Shown: piece after piece, positions 10,605-22,998 of the stretch | How positions within the stretch are numbered: position 1 is the stretch's first letter | Layout: the number at the start of each line of letters is the position of its first letter | Origin: Drosophila miranda | Lineage: Eukaryota > Arthropoda > Insecta > Diptera > Drosophilidae | NCBI RefSeq assembly: GCF_003369915.1 | Contig: NC_046674.1 | Span: 9,114,001 to 9,178,000, forward strand | Length of the DNA: 64,000 nt | Direction of reading: 5' to 3' | Program-made: the position numbers and the translations under genes | Notes under the pieces: model-generated | Database searches by the model: none | Told to the model about the DNA's origin: nothing | What the model saw: only the letters and a program-made list of their open reading frames with translations

Positions 10605-13600
10605 CTATATCTGGTCTGGACGGTGGTCCGTTCGGTTCGGTTCACTTCGGTACGTGGGTCTTAGAGAGGCTGGCCAAAGATACGACGACGACGGCGACGG
10701 CGACGACCGCCAAAAACCCGATGAGACACGTTAGAAATAAGGCAGCAACAAAAATATTAACAGGCAGAAGCAGCAGCTCGCACCCTCCCCCTCCCCCTCC
10801 CCACAAAACCAAAAAAACAACAACGACAACAACGAATCAAATCAAAATTTAAATTAAATGAAACGAAACGAAACGAAATGGAATCAAATGAAGAGACTGC
10901 GGCAGCTAGAAGAGTGGTTGGTGGTGGTGCTTGAACCCTTTAGACAATCACTTGGTTGTCGTCACGAGCCGCATGACGCACAGACAGCCAGACTGGCAGA
11001 CAGACAAACAGACAGACAGTTAACAAAGCATTTAAAGAGCAGAGCAATCCACATACTCCGCCCCACCTCTCTCTAGCGCTCTGTATCTCTGTATCAAACG
11101 ACGCGTGGCTCAGGCAAAAAGTTCGTTGCCTAAGTCTTTTGTTTTGTGAAATGATTTGCATAACATTTTTGCTAGAATAATATTGTTCCACCGAAGAGAG
11201 CACTCAACTAATTATGCGAAATTCTACCTCGGGTTCTAGCGGACACAAAAATGTCCAGCAATTTGATCTGCAACAGATTTGTGTCGGGAGGAGATTGTCG
11301 GGGCTGGTAGCCCTTCCATTCATTCATTTGATCGCTCCATCATTTGTCTGTCCGGCTGTCTGCTTGTTTGTATCTTCACTTGACCTCAGCAGGGGCAACA
11401 ATAAGCAAATTTAACGGCTTTCGGGGGCATACATCATTTCCGTTTCTCGTGCATGTGCGTGTGCGTGCGCTGTGTGTGTGGGGAAATACATTCACCTGCC
11501 ACAGTCGAGTCAAGTGAATGAAGCTGAAGCCACTCGAGACCAAAAAGATGCAGTGCCAATAAAAATGATTTGTTCGATATCAAGGCTGTGTGCCACGGAG
11601 ATTAAGTGGCACACACACACACACACACACACACACAGGAAATGGTAAAGCTATTTTCGACTATCCGGCCACCAACGAAACATTGTAAAGATTTTATTTG
11701 ATGAGCAAATAAATGTATATCAAAAACCCACTTAAAAATAGTTCTAGCCACCACAGGGATGGCCTGTGACATCATTTTGCGGCTGCCTTTCACCTGCATT
11801 GATTGATGGAATGTTTGTCAACGGGCCACACAGATGAGACACCTGCGAATTCTATGCAGCATTTTTCATAAGCCAAAAACAAAAAAGACAACAAAAAAAA
11901 AACAAACAATTTATTGTGTATTTTTACGGTTATTAGAAAATTTAAAATGTAATTAATAATGCTTTTGGTCTTTGGTCGACTGGCGTATTAGGTTTCGATT
12001 CCCGACAAAGCAGCCATTATTGCCAGGTTTTGTTTCTGTTTTTGTGTGGTTTTTTTTTTGGCCATTGTCTATTGCGTCAACAATGGATTTGACTTGCAAA
12101 ATGTGTCATTCGAAAAGCAGGGTTCTATCTACGAGTAGCTGCTGCATAAATCAATCAAGGGCGTGGCAGATTTATGGGGCCACAATCACAATCGCAATCC
12201 CACACTGCAAAATATACGTATGTATATGCATGCCGTATATAGTTCAGTGATAATGATAGCATTCTTATTTATGCTAATGCCAATATCGAAATTAATATCG
12301 CCAGTTAAATATGTTTTTTGATCTTTCCATCACCGTTTCGGTGTGTCTGTGGCCGGAACCAAAGCGACGACGACGACGACGGCGACTTTTGGCCCGGATT
12401 TGCATACAAGTGAATCAAAAGCCATGAGCCGCCATCGCCGGAGACTGTTAACTAAATGCCGGCAATCGAAAATTGTGTTTATTTATGGCACTGCCCGCTA
12501 TCGAGAATCGATTAGACTTCACGTGCCAACCCGGGGCCTGGGGTTCAGTGGTATCTGGTTTTCGCTCTAGGCATGCCCATATATTACGCATGCGACCTGT
12601 TGTCCGGGCGGGGCCCAAGCACGAGTCTCTGCCTTTTTACAAGCGATGCTTACCACCTGATAACCAGAACCACAAAAGGTCTTCATTTCTTTAGCGAAGT
12701 TTTTGTCACCCAAAGATTTGTGGTGTTGGGGTGAGACACTCCCCGTTTTCTCGCTGCCGGTTTTTGCTTGACATTTAAATAAACAGGCAAAGAAATTAAA
12801 CATTTTGAGAGCTTTCAGCTATTGTTGGGAATTCGTTTTAAGACCCCAATAGAATACAATCCCAAGTCAAGGTTCAATCTGAGTTCGCTTTAGATACTTT
12901 TCAGCAGAAAATATCTAACGATTCTCAGGCCAGCCACATGTCTGTCTCTTTTTTTCATGAAGATTCGCAAATACAATACATCGTAAGTATTTTTGAGGAA
13001 TTTATTTGTACAAGCTTCCGCACATTCACCGCGAAACAGGCCAAAGCCAGAGCCACAGCCAGAGAGCGTCCACATTATGAATATTCAATAAATTACGCAA
13101 AAAATGTATAACAAAAAAAACCAAAAAGCTAAACAAATATATCATCTGCAGCAGCAACAGCAGCAGACGCAGACAAAGGCGAACTGTGGCATACTCTTGT
13201 CGAAATATGTATTTCAAAATGATTGCCAAAGCTGTTGGACCCTCGTAAGCGGGCTGGAGGCATGATCTAGGCACAGAAATATTTATTGCAACACCTCGAC
13301 ATGTTTTGGGGCACTTGAGAGATTTATAACTGCCTCAATAAATTGTCTTTAAATAGCCAACAAATGGCCGATGCTCAGTCTCGTTTCCGGGGGAGTCAAA
13401 ATAAATTATTAAACAATTATCGTCCATCAGAAACTTGACCTACACGGGACAGACACTCCGTGGACAGTCTCTCTCTCTCCCTCTGGAAGAACAAAAAGTA
13501 GTTTGTCTTGACTTGTTTGACATTGGGTCCGATTTCTTTATAGATTAATTCTGGTTCCAATCAATCCTGTGACTGGCACAGACAAACCGGCGGGACGGGC

Positions 13601-16600
13601 ACACGCGCCCAGTGAAAGCCGCCGCCGCCGTCGCCGCCGCAGAAGAACGAACGTTAACATTTAATGGGAAGCATAAATTAATTATTGAAATTAGCCAGAA
13701 TCAAAATAAAATAAAGCGAAATGGGGAATTGGGAATGAGAATGGCAACACCAACAGAGCCTCTCATCTAATCATTGTTTAACTTAATAATTAGTTTTTAA
13801 TTCTGCCTTCTTATAAGTTTTTTTGGCAGCAACAACAGCAAACAATAAAATCGATGGCCGCCTGAGGGCAAAGCGCGCGACGTCGGTGGCTGCTTTTGAC
13901 TGCTTTTGGCACCTTTTTGGCCCGGCTCGTGCCACCGTTAAAACCATGTGTGTCTGGCACTTTGAACTTTGTCTTGGACACTATAATCAATAAGATTTGA
14001 TTTGGGTAAGTTTTCTGGTCTCACGTTTCACTGACACTGAAAAAAGAGCTCTGGGATTATTCTCCCTAATAGTGAATGCAAAAATATAAAACCACTTTTA
14101 TACGACCCATAAAAACCTAATGGATGTTTTTCAAAAGTCTTTAAGTCGCATCTTTAAGTGGTAAACCATTTAAGAATCGTATCACATTTATGATGGGGAT
14201 ATAGAAGGTTCCAAAGAAGAATTTGCTGGCTTTATTTTGGTGACCAAAAATCTGAAAGTCTTGGAGATTGTTTGAAGTTTGTTTATTGCTGATTTATGAC
14301 CAGTTGCTTCTCGAACATACCCAAAAATACCCTATGAGATGCTGTAACCGATTAGAAGTGGGTTTAATTCCGACAAATTGCTGCCATAAAAGTGTAAATG
14401 AAGGTATTCCACTGAGACCACAATCTGGTGAGGCATCATCCCCAACAGCTCGATTTCATTCATGCTAGATCTAGATCGATCGGTGATGAACCGCGCCAAC
14501 CCTGACACTGGAGGTAGCGGCGGCTATACCCGTTCTAGCCGTCTTCTAGCTGGCAAGACGATTTAAATGTTTATGTCTATATATACTATATAATATATAT
14601 AAGCCATTCGATGCCAATTTGCACAAATGAAAATGCTGATTATTATGTGACTCTGAATCTCTGCCTAATGGCCATTAAGGGAACCTGTTTATTTGGCTTT
14701 TTTTTGTTAGTTTTATTTGGATTTTGGCAAAACGATAATGACGATGATGAGGGTTCTTGTTGCGGCCCGCCGCTCTGTCTGCCAACGCGATGGTTGTAAG
14801 ATTCTTGGCCTGTTCATCTGCAGTGAGTCAATGTCTGTGGCATCGGCGCCCCATCCACTAGATACATTTGTATCTCTTGTTTGTCGATTGTGTGTCCCTT
14901 GTGTGTGTGTGTTGAACTAACTGCTATGACATTGTTTTCGATGTGGAGATGCCGTTTGCTGCGCTTTGTTTGCTCGCCAGCGTGTAAGGCCAAGGTCAAA
15001 ATTTGTAAAGAGATTGTAAGCATTGGATTAACCAGTGGAGATCTACGTATCTGCTGTGTGTGTATTTTGCCTTTTCAATCGGATTGGATTGCCTTTTTGT
15101 GTTGACTCTGCGATTCTGCATTTGCATTTTGTCCAAACTGAAGATCCATTGTCACTGCGTTCGGCTACATTCGATTCGACGATGTTGCTGCTGATGTTTT
15201 GACATCTATTATGGATTGGTTTGACAAGTGCTGTCAGTGCTCAAGACACAACGACCCACATCGAGGGACGACGACTATTTGCCGTTAATAGCTTCACACC
15301 AGCAGCAGCCACACAGGCCACAGGCCACAAGACACCAGCCACCAGCCACCAGTCCGTCAGTCAGTCAGTCAGAAGCGGACAAAAATTTGCGTGACAAAGC
15401 CGCCTTCTGGGGGCTGCTTTTTGTCTGTGAATGAATCGATCGAACTGGACCGGATTGGATCGCTCGAGTGTCTTCATATTTGTCGCCTCTATGGATAGTA
15501 TTTGCCATGCATCTATGCTGTGCTGTGCTGTGCGTGTCGCCTGCCTCTGATTAATGTTGGCGTTTTTGTTCGATTTTGTAATTAAATTTTAATTTTAATA
15601 GAGCATGCGAATGCCTTGGTATTATGCTAATCACTGGCGCCCACAGCCATCTGCAAATCTGCAAAGGCAATCATCCTACCTACCCCTGTGACTCCTTATC
15701 GTTGCTTTCATCCACGCACGTTTGGGCCAAACGGCTAAGCGGTATTGTTGTCTGGGCATTCATTATGGCCACGAGTGGCTGTGGCTGTGCGGCAGCGAGT
15801 AATTGCCAATTTTGGCAGCTAAACGATTTTGTTCACGCTCAAGAATCGCAACGTTTAATCAAAATATTCGCTGCTGCTGCCAATCGCCAGCAAATCGTGG
15901 TGATTGTTGTTGCTCTCAGAGATTTATTTGATTTATCTGCAACCACTTCGAATGCTCGCCAGGAAGGTTAACAGTTGTTAAACATCTATTAAGCAATTGA
16001 TTAATTTATTGTTAATGCGATGCGAGCATGCGACGCCTGAATCATAGCCTGAACCTGAACCTGAACCTAGACTGCGCCCAGGGTAGGGGAGGGCTTATGT
16101 AGGGGCTAGGGGCAATGTCGGTCAATCGCATGAGGAAGTGGTGCGAGTATCAGCAAATGAATTATGCAGAAACCTATTTATTTTGCATGCAGAGCCATTA
16201 ATTGAGACATCAGTTGGATTGAATCGAATTGCTTTGATTTTGTACGGAGATTCATGGGAATTTTTTTAAAAATAGATGGCGAAGGCAAAGAAGCGGTTAA
16301 CCTTAAGAGGCAGAGATTTGGGAATTACAGAAACAATAGGCGGCACCTTTTCCACTAAATGATCTGTAAGGCATCACAATTATTATTTATTAAAGAGTCT
16401 CCCAATCGGTATGCTATGGAAAGCAGAGATCCCGAATAAAAGTTACGGGGCTAAAAAAATATCAAAGTCGAAAAAGGTTACCTACTTTTTTTGGAATAAG
16501 AACAGCTACACAATTTTTAAACTCAACAAACTTTTATAACCAATTTTTTTGAAATAATTGGTTTTGTACAGTTCTTTATAATTTTATAATAAAAATCATT

Positions 16601-19600
16601 ATTCTATTTATTATGGACTTATACAAAATTATGAACAATTTTAATATAATTATAAAAAATATATCATACATTAATTGATTGGGGGCTGCTTATTATTTTT
16701 TTGATAGCATAAACCCTGCTACTTAATAAAACATAATATTATAATAAAAATAAAAAATACAAATTTAATTTATATATATTTTAAAGGAAGAGGATTCTGG
16801 GAAAAGTTACAGCTACAAATTAATGGGTTTGGTATAAAATCTTCAATTTTTATAAAAAAAAAAAATTAAGAAACATTTTTTTCAAAGTTTTGTTTGTTAC
16901 TAATCAAAAATAAAAATTATTTCTGATTTTAATTATTAAAAAAAAATCAAAAATAAATTTGTATTATACAGATTATAATCCTAACGATGCCTGATGGAAA
17001 GCGAATAAATATATTTACTTAAATATAATATAACAAAATATGAATTTTGTAGAAGCTTTTTCATCCATGTATTTTGTTGAGAACCAATAAACACGACTCA
17101 AAGCTTTATCCGACTTAAAAGCTCAACTTTAAGTCTAAATCAAAGCTCCATCATAATGGCTTTCGCTTGGCTTAAAATTCAACCAAAGTACGAAATTCTC
17201 TAAAAGTATGCCTTTAATATTGTCTAAATTTTTGGCTTAATCCAAACCAAAGGCATACGTTTCTGCTGGCCACTCGTGGCTGGCTTGTGCAAGCCCACAG
17301 CCAACCAGTTGCATGCGTGAATGATTTCTGTAGTTTTTTGCCGCTCTGTACAGGCTTAACGGCTGCTCCACTTGAACATTTCATATTTCTTTGGGCCTGG
17401 GCCCCGTCTACACAAATCATCGTACGCAATGTTTGCTGGAAACCGTTTAAATGCGTTGCGAGTGCTGGCTTTTTTTTTGTACCAGACAGACAAAGACAGC
17501 AGACAAAAAAACACTACAAATATGAGAGAAGAATAGAAAGAAAAAAACCGAACAGACGAAACGATGCCAAGGGCAATTTCGCCTGTGATTGATTTACAAG
17601 AGAGTCAAGTGAAGTGGCCCGGCAAAAGGCAATGCACAAACCCATTTTGACGTGGATCACATTGCGTATGCGTAATGTGCTTTGAGTGGAGTGGAGTGGA
17701 AACAGGTGTTCGTTCTCTCCCTGCGGTCGTATGGCGTCGGCATAAATCACTCTCTGTGACTTTATTGAATGTCTATTAAGTCATAATTATAATTTGTCCA
17801 TTAATAATTTCGATTAGCTGCTGTCGGAATTATTTTTGAAGAATTAATTAGAAATTTGAGATGATCGACGACGACGACGAAGAAGGTGGATGGGATGGGA
17901 TGGGAATGGGAATTTCGCCCTCGGGTAAGAATTATTTTATTTGTTGGCTTGTTTTCGTATATAGAATGATTTAATATTTAATACTCGCATTTACATTTGC
18001 GTGTTGTTTGATTCGTTTGGCGGCGCGCCAATGACTACAGAACCGACAGAATATTAATAACTTGTTTGGGAAATTTACACCCGGATGGGCTCTCACAGAA
18101 ACAGAAACAACGTTTGTCATCTCCCAGCGCTAGCGGGGAAGCATCTGTGAAATAAGCTAAGGTCAGCAGGTTAGGTTGATTACCTGCAAAATGAACTTGT
18201 TCTTGTTATTGATTTTCAGCTTCTATATCTAAAACTATTTCACAGATGGGGTCACCATCGAATATACATATGCATGAATCTATCTGAAAAACATCTCACT
18301 TAATTATCGAAGCACAAAGCAAACAATGCGTGGCGAATCTTTTGTCAGGCCCGAAATCTTTTCAAGTGCCACAAGTACGCGACTGCGATATGCTGTAATC
18401 ATAAATCACGCAAAAAGGCAAAGAGTCTGAGTGCAGCTGCTGCAGAGAGCCGCAGCCGCGTTAACAACATAAATCACACCCAAGCCACTCGTTAAGACGT
18501 TAATCAAATGGCAATCCGTTGGGTCGGTCGGTCGGTCGGACAGCGCTAGGGCGCTAGGAGTCCGAGTTCGAGTACGAGTCCGATTCCGAGTCCAGCAATA
18601 TTGAAGGCCGTTTTCGTGTAGTATGCTTATGTAATTAGTAGCATGCCCCCACGGACTGGGCAGCCCGAGCCCTATGCAACCAAGAGTGGAAAATTGTTGC
18701 ACAATGCCTGCTGCTGCTGCTGCAGTTTTTCTTATTTATTTTTATATTTTTGGGCAGCCTAATGAAGTTGCCATGGCTACCAGACAATTTATTGACTAAG
18801 CGACTGACATATTGAGTAAATGACTGATGAACCCGATGACTGACTGACCGACTGACTGACAGATTGACTGACTGACTGTCTGCCGGGCGACAGCTTGTGG
18901 GAATAGAGTCGTTTGATCGGCGATCAGCGTTGATCGCTCTGCGTTGAGCGATCGATCCGCTCGTTCATATTTATTTTTTGGCTCAAACTGGGGGCACACA
19001 GACGGCTGGCACCTTGAAGGCTGCCATGTACGGAGAGCCGACTTAATGTTGCCATTGCAGTTACCGGCTATGGCTATACTTATAGCTATGGCTCTCTGGC
19101 AATTGCAGTCGTTATGGGCTTTCATATATATGTACTTATAAAAGTGCATATAGTCATAATAGGTTTATAGATTCGACATAGCATAAAGTAAACATTGGCT
19201 AACCTGAGAGAACGTTCACGGCAGCTTGAAGCTCTCGGAATTTCCGCCTGTGGAACGACGACGACGACGACGACAACTCGTCTGATTTATGGCGCCCCCG
19301 GTTTGATTGATTTGACCTACCAGCTGGACAGACCGATCGACCGACCGACCGACCATTGGAGAGATTCAGGCGGTGGTGGCCTGCGATTGCGATTGCACTT
19401 GAACCGCTGATATTTGGCCGGTGCCATCTCCCCGGCTCTAATGACCGTCGCCCGTGAATCTCCTCCTCGCCGGCGCCTGTCAGACGTAACGCCACAGAAG
19501 GCCGACAGCATCGCTTGGACATTGACCGACGAATCCCCCGAGTGAGTGATATTTATCCAACAAGTGGCTTTGGCTTTGGTTTTGGTTTTTGGTGTAGATT
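10605..19600. other. Nine-kilobase gap without a recognised gene
   Basis: No ORF here has splice, domain or codon support. Contents visible by eye are a (CA)n run at 11605-11637, GAC/GTC-type runs near 12370 and 17870, and CAG runs. An AT-rich island spans about 16480-17060, and GACT/GACC tetranucleotide runs occur at 18836-18882 and 19330-19353. Long conserved-looking non-coding DNA between cuticle genes and a neuronal gene could hold enhancers, but this cannot be judged without alignment. Confidence 0.5.
11605..11637. repeat. (CA)n microsatellite
   Basis: A near-perfect dinucleotide tract of about 16 CA units in intergenic DNA. Confidence 0.9.
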
Positions 19601-19716
19601 TGTGTCTTTTATTTGGAAATTGATCTCTTCGCGGGGAGTTTGGGGTGGGGTCCAATTTGTGGCTAAACATACGAGTACGCGTACAGAATTATACGAAAAA
19701 AAAAATCATTATAGGC

Positions 19717-21158
19717 CTAGAAGGTGAACGGCTTGGCAGGTTTGTTGTAGTTGTAGCCATCGGGTCCCAGGGAGCCCGCCTCCTCCTCTCCGGGGCTGGT
19801 TGGCGGTGGTCCGTACTCCTGAGTGGGTGGTGCGGGCGGTGCTGGAGGACGGGGCTGATATGTGGGTGCTGGCGGGGCGGGTGGTGCGGGTGGTGCAGGT
19901 GGGCGTGGCTGATATGTGGGTGCAGGTGGTGCGGGCGGTGCAGGTGGGCGTGGCTGGTAAGTAGGGCCGGGTGGTGGGTTATAGTCCGGAACTGGAGCCG
20001 TTGGCTGGGGCTGTGAAGGCGTCACCTCATTCTCTCCCTGTGGGGGTAGATACTCAGATCCAGGCTGTGGCTGAGGCTGAGGAGGTTGTGGGCGTGGCGG
20101 CTGTGGGCGTGGTGGTTGTGGACGAGGTGGCTGCGTTTGTGGTGGCCCATAAGATGGAGCTGGAGCTGTGGGAGCTGGTCCCGGCGGGGATGGTGGCGGC
20201 CCGTATCCGGGAGTGGGCTGTGGCTGAGGCTGAGGCTGTGGCTGCGGCCTTGGTGGTGGTCCGTATCCGGGAGTGGGTTGCGGCTGAGGCTGTGGCTGCG
20301 GCTGCGGCCTTGGTGGTGGTCCGTATCCGGGAGTGGGTTGCGGCTGAGGCTGTGGCTGCGGCTGCGGCCTTGGTGGTGGTCCATATCCGGGAGTGGGCTG
20401 TGGCTGCGGCTGCGGCCTTGATGGGGGCCCATATTCAGGTTTGGGCTGGGGCTGTGGTCTTGGCGGTGGTGGCTGTGGGCGCGGTGGTGTGGGACGAGGC
20501 TTGGGCTGATCAGGAGGCAGGTACTCCGGTCCAGGCTGTGGGGATGGGGGCTGTGGGCGTGGTGGTGGTGGCGGCTGCGTCTGGGGAGGTCCGTAAGACG
20601 GCGCTGGCTGAGTGGGCTGCGGCTGCGGTTGAGGCTGGGGCTGTGGGCGTGGCGGCTGTTTCTGTGGAGGACCATAGGATGGAGCTGGTTGTGTGGGCTG
20701 AGGACGCGGTGGTGGAGGTGGAGGTGGCTGCGTCTGGGGAGGCCCATACGAGGGCGCTGGCTGTGTGGGCTGCGGCTGAGGGCGTGGCGGCTGGGTCTGA
20801 GGCGGGCCGTACGAAGGAGCCGGTGCTGTGGGCTGAGGACGAGGTGGCGGCGGTGGCTGCGTCTGAGGCGGTCCATAGGAGGGTCCTGGCGCCGAAGGAG
20901 CTGGACCCGGTCCTATGCCCGAATCGTCGATCTCATTGCCGGAGCCAGGCGGTGGGAAGGGCACCGATGGCTGCTTGTAGTGGTAGCCGTCCTCTTGCAG
21001 ATCCGTGTCCAGGTGGGAGACATCCGCGTGGACGCCGGCCGCGACGAGCAGCGCGGCCACCAGGGGCAGGAGACAGCGCTGCAACAGAGATCAGATCGGG
21101 AGGGGGGCATCAGTCAACACTTCCCGGTTCGGGCGGGTAGCTCAAGCGGACTCACCAT
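19717..21158 (-). CDS. CG15021: CG15021-like proline-rich secreted protein
   Basis: Minus strand. Exon 1 is the ATG at 21158-21156 (donor GTGAGT), then a 77-nt intron, then 21078-19717. The protein is 454 aa. The start MRCLLPLVAALLVAAGVHA is a signal peptide, followed by DVSHLDTDLQEDGYHYKQP. The body is almost entirely Pro/Gln/Arg with SYGPPQTQPP units, GYGPPPRPQPQP units, two EYLPP units and TYQPRPPAPPAPP units. The C terminus is GYNYNKPAKPFTF. Order and wording of the repeats match what I remember of D. melanogaster CG15021. It shares ends and exon structure with genes A-C but is inverted relative to them. A structural cuticle or matrix role is inferred. The repeats make lengths unstable between alleles or assemblies. 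Confidence 0.9.
20206..20420 (-). repeat. 60-nt tandem repeat inside CG15021-like exon 2
   Basis: Three successive 60-nt blocks (20221-20280, 20281-20340, 20341-20400) are almost identical, with partial copies on each side. Each encodes a 20-residue unit of the form PTPGYGPPPRP plus a PQ run. The low divergence points to recent expansion by slippage or unequal exchange. Confidence 0.88.
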
Positions 21159-21421
21159 TTCTGCTGGGTTTCCAACTGAGCTCGGATTTTCCGAGTTTTC
21201 CGAAAAAAAATATCACACACACACACTCACACGAATCGAAACGAAGCCGAAATATTACCGGTTTCGCCTGACGAGCCGTCTAGACGAGCAACAGAAAAAA
21301 AAAGAAAAGCTGGAGCTGGGACGATGCCGATGCCGATGTCGATGTCGAAGGCGGGATGCCAGCGACGTCTTCGTTGCAAAATCAGAAAATCGAATGATGC
21401 CCAAATGTTCTCCCTTGGCGC

Positions 21422-21428
21422 ATTTATA
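21422..21428 (-). promoter_or_regulatory. TATA box of CG15021-like gene
   Basis: TATAAAT on the minus strand, with ATCATTC, an initiator-like site, about 30 nt downstream near 21395. The 5' UTR would be about 237 nt before the ATG at 21158. Confidence 0.65.
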
Positions 21429-22870
21429 CCAAAGCCGGAGCCAGAGCCAGAGCAGCCCCTAAGCGTTGCGGCGCGGCGTTTCGGTCGGACACATGCCGAG
21501 GCTTTGAGTCAGCCAAGACGAGACTAGTTTTGGCCCAGTCGTCGTCGACACCGTCGTCGTCGTCGTCATCGTCATCGTCGTGATGCTGCAACCTTTGATG
21601 TAGCCATAGGTGAAGCTGTACATAGCCACAGCAGATATTCAGATAGATATTGTATCTGAACACGTACTGGTACTCGCGTATCTTCTGTGGTTGCTGTTGC
21701 TGTTGTTGTTGCTTGGTAATCAGCGGCGATTGTAAGTCAATAACAGCGCGTACTAGTTAGTTTTTTAGTTTTTTTAGTTTTTTAAGCTGCCTTCTGCCTT
21801 AGCCTAGGCTTTTTGTTGGTTTTTGTGTGTGATTTAATTATGAAGCCCCAGCCCCTGGCCCCCAACAACCAGGAACCTCGGGGCAACAGGGAATTCCTGG
21901 CTGTGTGTTTAGTTCATTAGTCTTACCCCTGGGCTATCTCCGGCCTCCGATTGGAGATGACAGAATTCACACACCAGCCTGTACGTGGGCGGATGATTAA
22001 TGTGCGAATTTTTATGATTTTACAGTAACGCCAAAGCGGACAGCCACATATGGCCAAGATGTTTTCAGAATCGTGCTTACATAATTGGCTTCCCATTCCA
22101 TAAATATCTCCCTGCATCAGCCACAACTGATTCCCATTTGAATCGACATTCCCGCAAATGGTCAATAAAATCATAGGCACTCATATACGATTTTCCGAGC
22201 GCGTAACACGCGGCGTATGCTTGATGGCAACTCAACATTTTTCTCTCTATTAATTAACTTTGCATTTTTATTGGCTTTTCGTTTGGTTTTTTTTTGTTTG
22301 TTTTGGGGTGAGGGGGGCTCTCCTTATGGTAGCTGGAGCTGTGATCGATTGTGAAGCATTTACAAATTGTGAAATTCTGTGTGATTTTCCTTTTGCTTAA
22401 ATGTAAAATTGTTTTACTTAAGTTTAGGGTGACTTCAACATAACAAAGTTCTCGAAAAAAAAAACAACACATCCACTCCACCCTTGCGTGTATTATTGCA
22501 CTTAAACTTAAACTCTCCGTCTAGATTTTAGTATATATGTATATTAGCTAATTTTCGTTATTAAAATTATAAAGTTACGCACAATTCCACTAGGTTGTTG
22601 TTTTGATTTAATTGTTAAACATTTGTTCTTGCTGGTTGAATAACTATTTGCATTTAGTTTTAGTTTTAGTTTTAGTTTTTAGTTAGTGTACGCGTACTCC
22701 CTCCCCTCCCCACAGAGTGCCACTTCGTCTGTGTGTGTTTGTGTGGGTGTGTGTGTGTGTTCTTTAACGCTTACGTTTACGTTAGTTAGTTGTATTAGTG
22801 TGTAATTTTGCTCAAGCCATTATTCGTTTAGTTTTCGTTTTCGTTTAATTAGTAAATTCTAAAAATCCGC
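21429..22870. other. Spacer between CG15021-like promoter and nAChRbeta1 3' end
   Basis: No gene seen. It contains GTC/CAT trinucleotide runs (21540-21575), TTTAG pentamer runs (22656-22684) and a GTGTGT tract (22733-22762). Part of it may be nAChRbeta1 3' UTR if an early poly(A) site is bypassed. Confidence 0.5.
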
Positions 22871-22876
22871 TTTAAT
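22871..22876 (-). terminator. Candidate poly(A) signal of nAChRbeta1
   Basis: ATTAAA on the minus strand, about 125 nt after the stop codon. Other signals further on (for example AATAAA near 22264) would give a longer 3' UTR, so this is only one candidate. Confidence 0.35.
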
Positions 22877-22998
22877 TGTTGCAATTTTCTCATTGTTTTT
22901 CTCTTCTCTTGTCTTGTCTTTTGCTTATTATTGTTGCGTTTGCAATGCTGTTAACCATTTTCAATTTGGCCCGTCCCCGAGCCGAGCTAAATGCCTCC

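Noticed and set aside
19971-21140. 389-codon plus-strand ORF and a 284-codon alternative minus-strand ORF over the CG15021-like gene
   Set aside because: Both are shadows of the Pro/Gln repeat. Neither has a signal peptide, domain or splice logic, while the chosen frame ends in the conserved GYNYNKPAKPFTF.
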